DNA from: an uncultured Collinsella sp.
Lineage (GTDB): Bacteria > Actinomycetota > Coriobacteriia > Coriobacteriales > Coriobacteriaceae
DNA: 64,000 bases
Assembly: GCA_900544725.1 (NCBI GenBank)
Contig: UQWK01000002.1
Span: 26,274 to 90,273, forward strand
Reading direction: 5' to 3'
The translations under genes were made by a program, and so were the position numbers. The notes under the pieces were generated by a model. That model did not search any database and was not told the DNA's origin. It saw only the letters and a list, made by a program, of their open reading frames with translations. The number at the start of each line of letters is the position of its first letter. Position 1 is the first letter of the stretch. Below, one piece after another: positions 17,389 to 26,813 of this stretch.

Positions 17389-20288
17389 TAGGTCAGTTTT
17401 ACTATAGGAGCGAAGCCCTTCATTAGCTTTTTGGTCTGGCCGGTCTTTTCGAATTGAACCTCGATCATGTCTCCAGCGACCGAGATCACGGTACCCGTGC
17501 CAAAGGTCTTATGGCTCACGGTATCGCCCGCGGCAAAGTCCTGCGATGCGCTGGCGCGATCGACCTTGCGCTCCACCGTCGGGGACACCTTGGACGAGGG
17601 CTTTTTGGCTCGCGGCGCGCCCGAGCCAAAGGTCGAGGCAACACGGCCGGCGTCGGGCGAAACCCCACGATGGCGCTCGGTCCCGTAACTGCTGCCGCCA
17701 AAGAAGTCGTCAAAGCTCGATCCGCCGCGCGAACCGGAACCGCCGGTCGAACGCGTATGCGAACCGAACACCTTGCCGCCATACATATCCGAGCCCATGC
17801 CCGAGCCAAAGGTGCCGTGACGGTCGCCGCGCTTCTCCCAGCCCGTGCCCTCAAAACCGGCAGAGCCGATACCGCTAAACTCGATATCCTCAAACGGAAT
17901 CTCGTTGAGGAAGCGCGAGCGCGGGTTGGCAGAGGTCGAACCGTAGGTGCGACGCGTGGCCGCATAGGTCAAGAACAGGCGCTTACGGGCACGCGTGATG
18001 GCGACGTAGGCCAGGCGACGCTCCTCCTCGAGCTTGCCCGGGTCATCGCTGCCGCCAAAGTCGTGCACGTGCGGGAAGATGCCCTCCTCCATGCCGGCCA
18101 CGAACACCGCGGGGAACTCCAGGCCCTTGGCGGAGTGGATGGTCATCATGGTGATGGCATGCGTCTCGCCGGCCAGAGAATCCAAGTCGGAGCGCAGGGC
18201 CAGCCACTCCATGAGTGCCGGCAGCGCCTTGCAGGTGAGCGGACCGTAGGTGCGCTCGATCTCGTCGGCATGTACGGCGCCCACCGGCATCTCCGTCGGC
18301 GCGGCATAGGCGTTACCCGCGATGGCGGCGGCCAGGGCATCCTGCGGCGAGAGCGCCGGGGCGGCTAGGCTATCGAGCGGATTGGAACCTGCGGCATCGC
18401 GCGCGCCAACGAGCGCCTCAAACGAGGATGCCGGGGCGGACGGCCCCGGCTCGGGCGCGGGCGCACTCACCACAACGGGCTCGGGCTCAGCGCCGGCCGG
18501 CACATCGGCAACACCGGCCGCGCGCAGCTCTTCTAGGCTCTCGAGCGTGCCCTCGATATCCTCGTGCGTCTCTTCAAATTCGGCAGCAACGCCCAAGAAT
18601 TCCTGAATGTTCTCGGCGCGGCTCTCGGACTCCATGGTGCCCTCGGCGCGGAAGGCCTGCAGCAGACCCGTCTTGTCGACAATCATCTCGACGACGTCCT
18701 TCAGCTCGCCGTCCATGCGGCGGCCCTCGCGCACCAGCGACACAAAGCTCGACAGGCCATTGCGGACCTTGGCGCTAAACATGCCGGTCTCGGCGCACGC
18801 GATCTCGCAGGCCTGAAAGAACGAGCAGCGGTTGTCGCGCGCCAGCTGCTCGATCTTTTGGATCGAGGTGGAGCCGATGCCACGACGCGGCGTGTTGATG
18901 ACGCGTTTAACGCTCATCTCGTCGGCCGGGTTCACGATCATCTTGAGGTAGGCCATGACGTCGCGGATCTCGGCACGGTCGAAGAATCGCGTGCCGCCCA
19001 CGATCTTGTAGGGCACGCCCGCGCGCAGGAACATATCTTCGAGAATGCGCGACTGAGCGTTGGTGCGGTAGAACACGGCGATGTCGTCGTAGCTCGTGCC
19101 CTTGGCATGCAGCTTTTCGATCTCGCCGGCAATCCAGCGGCCCTCGTCGCGCTCGTCGCTCGCCTGGAAGGCCTGGATCTTCTCGCCGTCGCCCTCGGCC
19201 GTAAACAGGCGCTTGTCCTTGCGCTGCGAGTTGTGGCGCACCACGGCGTTGGCGGCGCTCAGGATATGGCCCGTAGAGCGATAGTTCTGCTCCAGCTTGA
19301 CGGTCTTGCAGTCTTTAAAGTCCTTCTCAAAGTCCAGGATATTGGTGATGTCGGCGCCACGCCAGCTATAAATGGACTGGTCGTCGTCGCCCACGACCAT
19401 GAGGTTTTGGTACTTGGCGGCCAGCAGGTTGGCGATCTCGTACTGGACGTGGTTGGTGTCCTGATACTCGTCGACGCTAATGTAGCGAAAGCGCTCTTGG
19501 TACTTTTCGAGCACCTCGGGGCGGGTGCGCAGCAGCTCGAGCGCGCGCACGAGCAGGTCGTCAAAGTCCATCGCGTTGGCGGCGCGCAGGCGGCGCTCCA
19601 GCTCTAGGTAGACCTGCGCGGCCTTTTTGTCGTTGGGGCTGTCGGCGGATTTGAGCATGTCCTCGGGCCCGATCATGGCGTTTTTAGCCGAGCTGATCTT
19701 GCTGCGGATCATGTTGATGGGGAACTGCTTTTGCTCAATGCCGAGCGCCTGCATAATGTCGCGCACCATGCGCTTTGAGTCGTCATCATCGTAGATGGTG
19801 AACTGACCGGTGTAGCCCAGCAGATCGGCGTCCTCGCGCAGCATGCGCACACACATGGCGTGGAAGGTGCACACCCACATGCCGCGGGTGCCACTGGGAA
19901 TAAGTGCCGCCAGACGCTCGCGCATCTCGGCCGCGGCCTTGTTGGTAAACGTGATGGCAAGAATCTGCCAGGGCTTAACGCCCAAGTCGCCGAGCATATG
20001 CGCGATGCGGAAGGTCAGGACGCGGGTCTTGCCCGAGCCGGCGCCGGCAAGGACCAGCAGCGGGCCCTCGGTGGTCAGGACCGCCTCGCGCTGGGCGGGG
20101 TTCAGGCTATCGATATCGACGAGCGGCTTGGCGGGTTTGGGCGCCGGAGCCGGGGCGTCGTAGATGTCGAGCGGAACGAGCTCGGGTTCCGGCGCGGCGG
20201 GGGCGGTGTACGCATCGAGCGGCACGGGTTCCGGCGCGGGCGGCACGGGTACCGCAGTGTTCTTTTCCCAGGGCAGGGGCTGGGTCAT
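17388..20288 (-). CDS. pcrA: UvrD/PcrA-type ATP-dependent DNA helicase
   Basis: A superfamily I 3'-5' helicase. Motifs in order: LNPAQREAVLTTEGPLLVLA, the P-loop GAGSGKTRVLTFRI, DEYQDTNHVQYEI, DDDQSIYSWRGA, QNYRSTGHIL, and TMMTIHSAKGLEFPAVFV. Special features are an N-terminal Pro/Ala extension of some 60 residues, an Ala/Pro-rich insert of about 90 residues inside domain 2B, and a Gly-rich C-terminal region before the final VSHKTFGTGTVISVAGD segment (Tudor-like, typical of PcrA). I chose the ATG at 20288 (MTQPLPWEKN) because GAGGAG precedes it. 966 residues, longer than the usual 730-850 because of the inserts. Confidence 0.92.
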   Translation of the reverse strand: MTQPLPWEKNTAVPVPPAPEPVPLDAYTAPAAPEPELVPLDIYDAPAPAPKPAKPLVDIDSLNPAQREAVLTTEGPLLVLAGAGSGKTRVLTFRIAHMLGDLGVKPWQILAITFTNKAAAEMRERLAALIPSGTRGMWVCTFHAMCVRMLREDADLLGYTGQFTIYDDDDSKRMVRDIMQALGIEQKQFPINMIRSKISSAKNAMIGPEDMLKSADSPNDKKAAQVYLELERRLRAANAMDFDDLLVRALELLRTRPEVLEKYQERFRYISVDEYQDTNHVQYEIANLLAAKYQNLMVVGDDDQSIYSWRGADITNILDFEKDFKDCKTVKLEQNYRSTGHILSAANAVVRHNSQRKDKRLFTAEGDGEKIQAFQASDERDEGRWIAGEIEKLHAKGTSYDDIAVFYRTNAQSRILEDMFLRAGVPYKIVGGTRFFDRAEIRDVMAYLKMIVNPADEMSVKRVINTPRRGIGSTSIQKIEQLARDNRCSFFQACEIACAETGMFSAKVRNGLSSFVSLVREGRRMDGELKDVVEMIVDKTGLLQAFRAEGTMESESRAENIQEFLGVAAEFEETHEDIEGTLESLEELRAAGVADVPAGAEPEPVVVSAPAPEPGPSAPASSFEALVGARDAAGSNPLDSLAAPALSPQDALAAAIAGNAYAAPTEMPVGAVHADEIERTYGPLTCKALPALMEWLALRSDLDSLAGETHAITMMTIHSAKGLEFPAVFVAGMEEGIFPHVHDFGGSDDPGKLEEERRLAYVAITRARKRLFLTYAATRRTYGSTSANPRSRFLNEIPFEDIEFSGIGSAGFEGTGWEKRGDRHGTFGSGMGSDMYGGKVFGSHTRSTGGSGSRGGSSFDDFFGGSSYGTERHRGVSPDAGRVASTFGSGAPRAKKPSSKVSPTVERKVDRASASQDFAAGDTVSHKTFGTGTVISVAGDMIEVQFEKTGQTKKLMKGFAPIVKLT

Positions 20289-20621
20289 GGGCGGCTCCTC
20301 ATCTGACGGACGGCGCGCCTGCGGGCAGCGCCATAGTTTGAGCCGTACCAGTATACCGAGCCGCGCGGACACCGACGCAAATCACACCACGACTCCGTGC
20401 GCCGCCGTCAGGCCCACCCCAGCAGATTTGGTGCAATGGGGTCAGGTTAGTCTGCACCAATCTATTGACAATCACGAAACCGCCGATGTCATGGCAGCAG
20501 CAGCGAGCGGCGGCCAAGGCGAACAAATTGGCATGAAAAGAGGGCGGCATAGACCTTTTGGTCATGCCACCCCCTTTGAATGACAAGTTGTCGCTCTGGC
20601 CGCCGCGCAGCGTCAACCAAG
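20289..20621. other. Intergenic region between the helicase gene and uppP
   Basis: Holds a hairpin at 20428-20460 (TTGGTGCA/TGCACCAA) whose loop contains GGGGTCAGGTTA. A second nested palindrome lies at about 20507-20607, with outer arms GCGGCGGCCA and TGGCCGCCGC and an apex GGCATAGACC/GGTCATGCC. That apex is nearly the same as in element A at 17287. No gene is visible. Confidence 0.65.
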
Positions 20622-21602
20622 CTAGAGGCCGAGCATAGGCTCCAGGACAAAGAAGTACGCGAGCACTACGATGCCCAGGATGATGCGGTAAACACCGAAG
20701 CACTTAAAGTCGTGACGGCGGACGAATCCCATGAGCCACTTGATGGCGATGAGCGAAACCACAAAGGCCACAACGCAGCCCACGCCCAAGATAGCGACCT
20801 CGTTGGCGCCGAACGTGCCGCCCTTGATGAAGTACTTGACCAGCTTGAGCGCACTTGCGCCAAACATAACGGGAATAGCCAGGAAGAACGTAAACTTGGA
20901 CGCCACCGAACGCGTGCAGCCCAAAAGCAGGCCACCGATGATGGTAGAACCGGAACGAGACGTACCAGGCACCAGCGAAAGCACCTGGAAGCAGCCGATA
21001 CCCAGCGCAGTCTTCCAGCTCAGGTCCTCGAGCGTGGCGATGGAGCCAAAGTCCAGGCTATCGTCATCGCCCTCATCCTCAGCGGTAGCCGCGGCGGGCG
21101 CCGCAAAGTGCGCACCGGCGGGGCGTCCACCCGGCGCCACAGCACGAGAACCAAACGAACCGGCAAGAGCGGCCTGGTCGCGCTTGTTCGCGCGCCAGTT
21201 CTCAATCACGATAAACAGCACGCCGTACACAATGAGCGCCAGCGCCACGACGGGAGCATTGTAGAAATGCTCCTCCATCCAGTCGTTGAGCGGCAGACCG
21301 ATCGCCGCGGCGGGAATGCAGCCGAGCACAATCTTGCCCCACAGCACCCAAGTGTCGCGACGGCCCTCCTTGCCCTTGCTGGGGGAAAACGGATTAAGGT
21401 CGTAGAAGAACAGGACGCAGACGGCCAAAATGGCGCCAAGCTGAATCACGACCAGGAACATATTCCAGAACGTCTCGCTCACGTTCATCTTGACGAACTC
21501 GTCCACCAAGATCATGTGACCGGTCGACGAAACAGGCAGCCATTCGGTGATGCCCTCGACCAGGCCCATGAAGGCAGATTTTAGAAGCTCGATGATATCC
21601 AA
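20622..21602 (-). CDS. uppP: Undecaprenyl-diphosphatase
   Basis: Recycles the lipid carrier for cell-wall synthesis and can give bacitracin resistance. Signature motifs are LVEGITEWLPVSSTGHMILV and VLSLVPGTSRSGSTIIGG, with several membrane segments. I prefer the TTG at 21602 (LDIIELLKSAFMGLVEG), which matches the family's N-terminus and has a GGGG-rich site upstream; an ATG at 21671 would add 23 residues without similarity. A hydrophilic insert with GDDDSLDFG lies before the second motif, which makes it longer (about 326) than the usual 265-280. Confidence 0.92.
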   Translation of the reverse strand: MDIIELLKSAFMGLVEGITEWLPVSSTGHMILVDEFVKMNVSETFWNMFLVVIQLGAILAVCVLFFYDLNPFSPSKGKEGRRDTWVLWGKIVLGCIPAAAIGLPLNDWMEEHFYNAPVVALALIVYGVLFIVIENWRANKRDQAALAGSFGSRAVAPGGRPAGAHFAAPAAATAEDEGDDDSLDFGSIATLEDLSWKTALGIGCFQVLSLVPGTSRSGSTIIGGLLLGCTRSVASKFTFFLAIPVMFGASALKLVKYFIKGGTFGANEVAILGVGCVVAFVVSLIAIKWLMGFVRRHDFKCFGVYRIILGIVVLAYFFVLEPMLGL

Positions 21603-21851
21603 AGGGACCCCCTCATTAGACACCCGCCGGTAGATGTTCTGCGGACGATGCGGGCGATGTTCCATTATCAACCGTTGGCGGCACGCCTGTGCCTACCCTT
21701 ACCAAAAAACTCGCCCGTTCACAGAATTGCGAGCGGTCAAACCGAAATCCTTGGGTATAACTGCAACAAGATAAAGTGTCCGGCGGCCAACGCGCCCGCG
21801 CCCGCCCGACGCACGAGCCCCGCGCCCGTGCGATAGACCAAGGAGGAAACC

Positions 21852-22289
21852 ATGAACGAGGGCTATACCAAGGTATTTGTTTCACTCGACGGTACTGAGC
21901 AGCAGGATTTTGTGCTCGCACGCGCCATCAAGGTCGCCGCGAACAACGGCGCTAAGCTGATCATCGGCCACGTCATCGACTCCACCGCGCTCGAGAGCGC
22001 CGGTTCCTATCCGGTCGACCTGGTCAACGGCTTGGAGGAGGCCTTTAACAACTCCATCGCCAAGCAGCTCGAGGAGGCCAAGGCCAATCCCGACATTCCC
22101 GAGGTCGAGGTCATGATTCGTACCGGCCGCATTCGTGAGACGCTTAAGGATGAGATGCTCGACGTGGTCAAGCCCGATCTGGTGCTCTGCGGCGCCCGCG
22201 GCCTGTCCTCAATTAAGTACGCGCTACTGGGCTCGATTTCGACGTTCCTGCTGCGCAATACGGACTGCGACATCTTGGTCGTGAAGTAG
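21852..22289 (+). CDS. Universal stress protein (UspA family)
   Basis: A single Usp domain of 145 residues. It begins YTKVFVSLDGTEQQDFVLARAI and ends LVLCGARGLSSIKYALLGS then CDILVVK. The family ATP motif GxxGxxx(9)GS is partly kept (GARGLSS...GS). AAGGAGG precedes the ATG. Usp proteins often bind ATP and respond to growth arrest, but the specific role is unknown. Two hairpins follow at 22303-22395 and 22439-22472. Confidence 0.88.
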   Translation: MNEGYTKVFVSLDGTEQQDFVLARAIKVAANNGAKLIIGHVIDSTALESAGSYPVDLVNGLEEAFNNSIAKQLEEAKANPDIPEVEVMIRTGRIRETLKDEMLDVVKPDLVLCGARGLSSIKYALLGSISTFLLRNTDCDILVVK

Positions 22290-22302
22290 CGTTGCTCCCA
22301 CC

Positions 22303-22395
22303 GGCCGCGGGACCTGCGGGGTTTCCACGGGCACGTCCTCGCCGCGTTGCGGCTGCGGGATGTGCCCTTAGGAAACCCCTCCCGGCCCCGCGGCC
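22303..22395. repeat. Large imperfect palindrome downstream of the stress-protein gene
   Basis: Successive complementary blocks GGCCGCGGG, GGGGTTTCC, GGGCAC and GCCGC pair with GCGGC, GTGCCC, GGAAACCCC and CCCCGCGGCC to form one hairpin of about 93 bases with small internal loops. It has no open reading frame and no T tract, so it is not a plain terminator. Confidence 0.6.
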
Positions 22396-22438
22396 TTCGC
22401 AGCCTTACTTCAACGAGTTGGCTGATAAGAAAGATGGC

Positions 22439-22472
22439 GTGCCGCCCCGATTGGGGCGGCACATTTTTGTTT
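22439..22472 (+). terminator. Hairpin with T tract, partly duplicated
   Basis: Arms GTGCCGCCCC and GGGGCGGCAC around GATT are followed by ATTTTTGTTT, a good terminator for the plus strand. The right arm plus T tract (TTGGGGCGGCAC then TTTTTGTTT) is repeated once more directly after, to 22493. Confidence 0.75.
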
Positions 22473-22514
22473 GGGGCGGCACGTTTTTGTTTGGGCGGAC
22501 GTCTGCCGCGTGCG

Positions 22515-23558
22515 TTACTCGAAATATTGGAACTTGTTGGTTGAGAAGGCGAATGTGACGACGAAGCCTTCGCTGGGCTCGGACGATGCGGTGACGTCGA
22601 TGCCCATCTTGGAGCACAGACGTGCCACCAGGTAGAGGCCGATGCCCGTTGCGCGCTTGGTGGTGCGGCCGTTGTCGCCGGTAAAACCCTTCTCGAACAC
22701 GCGCGGCAGGTCTGCCGTACACACGCCGCAGCCGTTGTCCGCGACGGTAAGCTCGATGCGCTCGCTTGCCAGGCCCTCGTCCAGCAACGCGCCCGAAAAC
22801 ACGATCTTTGCGCCGTCCTCACGCGCATATTTAATGCTGTTCTGAATGAGCTGGCCCAGAATAAACTCGAGCCACTTCTCGTCGGTAAACACCTCAAAGT
22901 CGAGGTTCTCGCACACCGGGGCCACGTGCGCCGCGATGAGCTCACGCGCATTGGCCTTGATCGCGCCCATCACCAGGGTCTTGAGATCCCAGCGGCGAAT
23001 CAGGTAGTCGCGCTCCACGACTTCCGAGCGCGCGTAGTACAGCGCCTGGTCGATATAGCGCTCCACGCGAGCCAACTCACGGCCCAGGTCGTCCACGCGC
23101 GACAGGTCGTCTTCGCTGCCGTCCAGGTTTTCCAAAATTAGATGGGCCGCCGCCAAGGGCAGCTTGGCCTCGTGGACCCAGCTCTCGATATAGTCGCGAT
23201 AGTCATCGGTCTGACGCCGGCCTTCGGCAACCTCGTCGCAGGCAGCTTTGCCCACCCGGCGCAAGACCTCGTATTCGAGCTCGCCCTCGGCATAGGTCGG
23301 GCATTGCACCATCTCCTGCACCCATGCGGGACTCTCGAGCTCCTCTGCCGCACGCTCCAGCTGGCGCAGAAAACGACGACGACGCGCGTACTCGATCACG
23401 ATGCCGAGCATACCGAAGATAAAGGACACGCCGACCGCCACGACCACGATAGAAACGGGTGCGCCGGCGACCGTCAGCACAAAGCAGCTCAGCAGCACGC
23501 CGCACGTCCACACGGTGACGGGAAGCAGCGCGTCTTTAAAGAACTTGCCAAACGACAT
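22515..23558 (-). CDS. Sensor histidine kinase, BceS-like
   Basis: Two transmembrane helices near the N-terminus (residues about 10-32 and 36-56) with almost no extracytoplasmic loop, typical of intramembrane-sensing kinases. The phospho-acceptor box is ESWVHEAKLPLAAAHLIL. The ATPase domain shows NSIKYA (N box), DNGCGVCTADLPRVFEKGF and TGIGLYLV. 347 residues. It follows its response regulator after nine bases. Such kinases usually work with a BceAB-type ABC transporter in peptide-antibiotic resistance, but none is adjacent. Confidence 0.9.
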   Translation of the reverse strand: MSFGKFFKDALLPVTVWTCGVLLSCFVLTVAGAPVSIVVVAVGVSFIFGMLGIVIEYARRRRFLRQLERAAEELESPAWVQEMVQCPTYAEGELEYEVLRRVGKAACDEVAEGRRQTDDYRDYIESWVHEAKLPLAAAHLILENLDGSEDDLSRVDDLGRELARVERYIDQALYYARSEVVERDYLIRRWDLKTLVMGAIKANARELIAAHVAPVCENLDFEVFTDEKWLEFILGQLIQNSIKYAREDGAKIVFSGALLDEGLASERIELTVADNGCGVCTADLPRVFEKGFTGDNGRTTKRATGIGLYLVARLCSKMGIDVTASSEPSEGFVVTFAFSTNKFQYFE

Positions 23559-23567
23559 AGCCGGCCC

Positions 23568-24239
23568 CTAGACCGAATAGCCTTGGCCGCGATGCGTAGT
23601 CAAATACCCCTTGATGCCGATTTTTTCGAGCGTGGTGCGCAGGCGGTTGATGTTGACGGTGAGCGTATTGTCGTCCACGAAGGCGTCGGAGTCCCACAGG
23701 TCCTGCATGATGGCCGAGCGCGAAACGATCTTGCCTGCACGGCTCAGAAGCAGCGAGAGGATACGCAGCTCGTTTTTGGTGAGCTCGGTACTGTCGCCGG
23801 TTGCCGTATTGGTGACCATGGAGCGGGCGAGGTCAAGCTCCAGTCCCTTGTGGACGAGCGTGCTGCGCTCGCCTGCCGCCGAGGTGCGACGCAGCAAGGC
23901 ATTGATGCGCGCCACGAGCACACGGGCGCTGTAGGGCTTGGGAACAAAGTCGTCCGCGCCGAGCGTCATGGCCATGACCTCGTCGATCTCGGTCGCGCGC
24001 GACGTGAGGACGATGATGGGAACCTCGGATTCGCGGCGGACCTCGTGGCAGATGTGCTGGCCATCTTTGACAGGAAGCGTGAGGTCGAGCAGCACCAGGT
24101 CGGGCGCGGCGGCGAGAATATCGCGCGAGACATGCTCAAACGATTCGCAGGCCTCAACCTCAAAACCGGCGCGGGCAAGGATATCGGCAAGCTCGCGACG
24201 AATGGGATCGTCGTCCTCAACGACATAGATCAGCGCCAT
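23568..24239 (-). CDS. OmpR-family response regulator, BceR-like
   Basis: The receiver domain opens LIYVVEDDDPIRRELADIL, with the phospho-acceptor Asp in LVLLDLTLPVKDG and the conserved lysine in DDFVPKPYSAR. The winged helix has TKNELRILSLLL and ends HRGQGYSV. I chose the ATG at 24239 because GGGAGGA precedes it; the ATG at 24251 would cover that site. It is cotranscribed with the kinase downstream. Confidence 0.92.
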   Translation of the reverse strand: MALIYVVEDDDPIRRELADILARAGFEVEACESFEHVSRDILAAAPDLVLLDLTLPVKDGQHICHEVRRESEVPIIVLTSRATEIDEVMAMTLGADDFVPKPYSARVLVARINALLRRTSAAGERSTLVHKGLELDLARSMVTNTATGDSTELTKNELRILSLLLSRAGKIVSRSAIMQDLWDSDAFVDDNTLTVNINRLRTTLEKIGIKGYLTTHRGQGYSV

Positions 24240-24348
24240 GTGTCCTCCCATTTCACGTAACTTGCACCTTTCACACCATTATGCCCACGGCGTCGCAGAG
24301 ATACGACCCCGTGGGCACCTAATGTGACAAAAGTGTTCGGCAGTCTTA

Positions 24349-24389
24349 AGAGAAAATAGGGGCCGACCGGTCCTAAACCGATCGGCCCC
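24349..24389 (-). terminator. Intrinsic terminator of the aminotransferase operon
   Basis: On the minus strand, arms GGGGCCGATCGG and CCGGTCGGCCCC around a 7-base loop are followed by TATTTTCTCT. It begins 20 bases after the stop of the aminotransferase gene. Confidence 0.85.
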
Positions 24390-24409
24390 ATCACTTCGAC
24401 CTCGATCCT

Positions 24410-25540
24410 CTACTCGAGCGTACGCATGTACGCAGAGATAGCATCCAGGCCTTTCCGCAAGTCGTCGGTGTTATCGGAGTATGCATAGCCGATGCGCATG
24501 CTCTTGGGCTCCTCGAAGCAATCGCCCGGGGTGACGAGCGCGCCGGACTTCTTAATCATGTCGATGCAGAACGTCCTGGAGTCGATGTCGTAGTCGTAAT
24601 ACACAAGTGCGGTGGTACCCGCCTCGGGCTTGACGAACGACAGGTGCGGCTCGCTCTCGACCCACTTCTCCAGAACAGCAAGGTTCTGACGGACGATGCG
24701 ACGGCTGCGCTCAAGGATCACGGAAGCGTTGCCCAGAATCAGCTCCGCCACCGACTCGCTGAATATGCCGGCGGAGATCAGGTTGTAGTCGCGATGCGAG
24801 AGCAGCGCGCGGCGGAGCTCCGGGCTCTTGGTGACCGCCCAGCCCAGACGCAGACCGGCGAACGACCAGACCTTGGACATGGATGCGGTGACGACGGCCT
24901 TGTCGTACAGGTCGATCACGGACTCGCAGTACTCATCCGTCTGAGTAAGCAGACGGTAGACCTCGTCGCAGAGCAGCCACGCGTCGTGTTTGCGCGCGAC
25001 CTCGACAATCGCCTTGAGCGTATCGGTGTCGAGCAGGGCGCCCGTGGGGTTGTCCGGGTTATTGATGCAGATGAGCTTGGTATCGTCGGTCACCAGGGCA
25101 TCGAGCGCGTCGACGTCGACGTGGTAGCCGTTCTTGCGATCGAGCTGAAGGATATCGACCTTCGCACCGCACATCTCGGGAATCGAGTAAAGCTGCTGGT
25201 AGGTGGGCTTGACGGAGACCACGTGGTCGCCCGGTTCGACGAGCGTGGAAATAACCAGGGAGTTGGCGCCGGTCGCGCCGTGCGTGGGCACGATATGCCC
25301 GGGCTCAACCGTCTTATAGAGACGCGCGACCCCCTCGAGGAAGCCGGGCTGCCCCTCGATGTCTCCGTAGGTGAATCGGCGCGAGCACAGGCTATCGAGC
25401 CACGCCTTCTTGTCGGTGTTCGTAAGCTCGAACAGCTGGTCGAGCGTGAGGGAGTAGACGCACGTCTCCGCAACGTTGTAGGTGCACTTGGTCTCCCACT
25501 CGTTCATCCACTGCTCGACGGCGAAATCCTTGATCTGCAT
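24410..25540 (-). CDS. PLP-dependent aminotransferase, class I/II
   Basis: A fold type I aminotransferase of 376 residues. It carries YTYGDIEGQPGFLEGVARLY-like substrate-loop sequence, CINNPDNPTGALLD for cofactor binding, LLCDEVYRLL, and the Schiff-base lysine in ASMSKVWSFAGLRLGW. The substrate is not evident. It lies 24 bases after an ornithine cyclodeaminase-family gene and both diverge from a PucR regulator, so the three probably form an amino-acid catabolism module induced by its substrate. Confidence 0.85.
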   Translation of the reverse strand: MQIKDFAVEQWMNEWETKCTYNVAETCVYSLTLDQLFELTNTDKKAWLDSLCSRRFTYGDIEGQPGFLEGVARLYKTVEPGHIVPTHGATGANSLVISTLVEPGDHVVSVKPTYQQLYSIPEMCGAKVDILQLDRKNGYHVDVDALDALVTDDTKLICINNPDNPTGALLDTDTLKAIVEVARKHDAWLLCDEVYRLLTQTDEYCESVIDLYDKAVVTASMSKVWSFAGLRLGWAVTKSPELRRALLSHRDYNLISAGIFSESVAELILGNASVILERSRRIVRQNLAVLEKWVESEPHLSFVKPEAGTTALVYYDYDIDSRTFCIDMIKKSGALVTPGDCFEEPKSMRIGYAYSDNTDDLRKGLDAISAYMRTLE

Positions 25541-25564
25541 TGTCGCTTCCTTTCCTTGACTTTC

Positions 25565-26599
25565 CTACAGTTCCACCACGGTGCCCAGCCCCGCCTCGAC
25601 GGCGCGGTCGTAGGCGATTTTCGATGCCGAAAGGTCCTGAACGGCGATGCCCGACGTATCGAACACCGTCACCTGCTCGTCATCCGAACGCCCCGCAGCC
25701 TTGCCGGCGATGACTTCGCCGAGCTCCGCTTTGATGTCCTCGGGCGTGATGGCACCCTCGGCAACTGGAATCTCCAGCTCACCGGACGCGACCGATTGCT
25801 CGCGGTCGTCGACGTAAACAGCGGCACGGGCGACAAGTGCCGAGGCGAGCTCCTGCTTGCCGGGCATGTCGGCACCGACGCAGGAGACATGCGTACCGGG
25901 ACGCACCCATGCATCGGGGATGATGGGCTTGGTCGCCGGCGTGATCGTCACGATGATGTCGGCCTCTGCCGCGGCACCTTGGCCGTCGGCCGTCGCCTCG
26001 ATGGAATAGGAGGATGCCTCGCGAGCATGCTCGCAGGCGCCCAAGATATGGGCGACCTCGTCTCGCATGCGATCGACGCGGGCCTCGGGCGCGGCATCGG
26101 AAACCGGCTCCCACACCTTGACCTCGCTCACTTTGGGACAGGCGGCGAGCACGCCCGCCACCATGTAGGTGCTCATGTGGCCGGCACCCGCAACAAGCAG
26201 TTTGGACGCGTCCGCCCGAGCCAGCCACTTGGCACCGAGCGCAGCGGCGGCACCGGTGCGAAGCCCAGTGACGGCGGAGGCATTGAGCAGCGCCAACGGC
26301 TCGCCCGTCGCGTTGTCGCACAGCAGCGTGGTGCCAAAGATCTCGGGCAGCCCCTTTTTGGGATTCTGGGAGAACCAGGCGGTGAGTTTGAGACCGAAGA
26401 GGCCGCTTCCCGCCAACTCGCCCGAGCGGATATCCATATCGGCCACGCCGGGTTCGAATTGCTCATATACCATCGGCCACGCAACACCCTTGCCCGTTGC
26501 CTTCTGGCGATATGCCTCCTCCACGGCAGCGATCGCATCCTCGATCGTCAGCACCTTGGAAACTTCCTCGGCCGATAGCACCACCATCTGCCCCATCAT
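25565..26599 (-). CDS. Ornithine cyclodeaminase / mu-crystallin family protein
   Basis: An NAD(P)-binding protein of the OCD/mu-crystallin family, whose members act as ornithine cyclodeaminases, alanine dehydrogenases or imine reductases. The visible motifs are LTIEDAIAAVEEAYRQ at the N-terminus, ALLNASAVTGLRTGAAAALG and the dinucleotide-binding VAGAGHMSTYMVAG. Two ATG codons lie at the start (26599 and 26596); GAGAGGAG lies immediately upstream, and the second has the better spacing. It is the first gene of an operon with an aminotransferase and faces a PucR regulator. The exact substrate is open. Confidence 0.83.
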   Translation of the reverse strand: MMGQMVVLSAEEVSKVLTIEDAIAAVEEAYRQKATGKGVAWPMVYEQFEPGVADMDIRSGELAGSGLFGLKLTAWFSQNPKKGLPEIFGTTLLCDNATGEPLALLNASAVTGLRTGAAAALGAKWLARADASKLLVAGAGHMSTYMVAGVLAACPKVSEVKVWEPVSDAAPEARVDRMRDEVAHILGACEHAREASSYSIEATADGQGAAAEADIIVTITPATKPIIPDAWVRPGTHVSCVGADMPGKQELASALVARAAVYVDDREQSVASGELEIPVAEGAITPEDIKAELGEVIAGKAAGRSDDEQVTVFDTSGIAVQDLSASKIAYDRAVEAGLGTVVEL

Positions 26600-26813
26600 C
26601 GCTCCTCTCAGCGAAAGCTTTACGTTGCTTCACTGTACGGTTTAGTAACGATGCCGCCAAGGATCACTTATTGTTGGAATCTACAACGATTCTCAATCTG
26701 ATTTTTCGTTCTATCAGCAGGTATTTGAACTATTTCTCGCATCAACGGCATATAGATGTGCGATTATCCTATTTATACCGGTACTTGTTGTAGTGATTTA
26801 CAAGGTGATGCTG

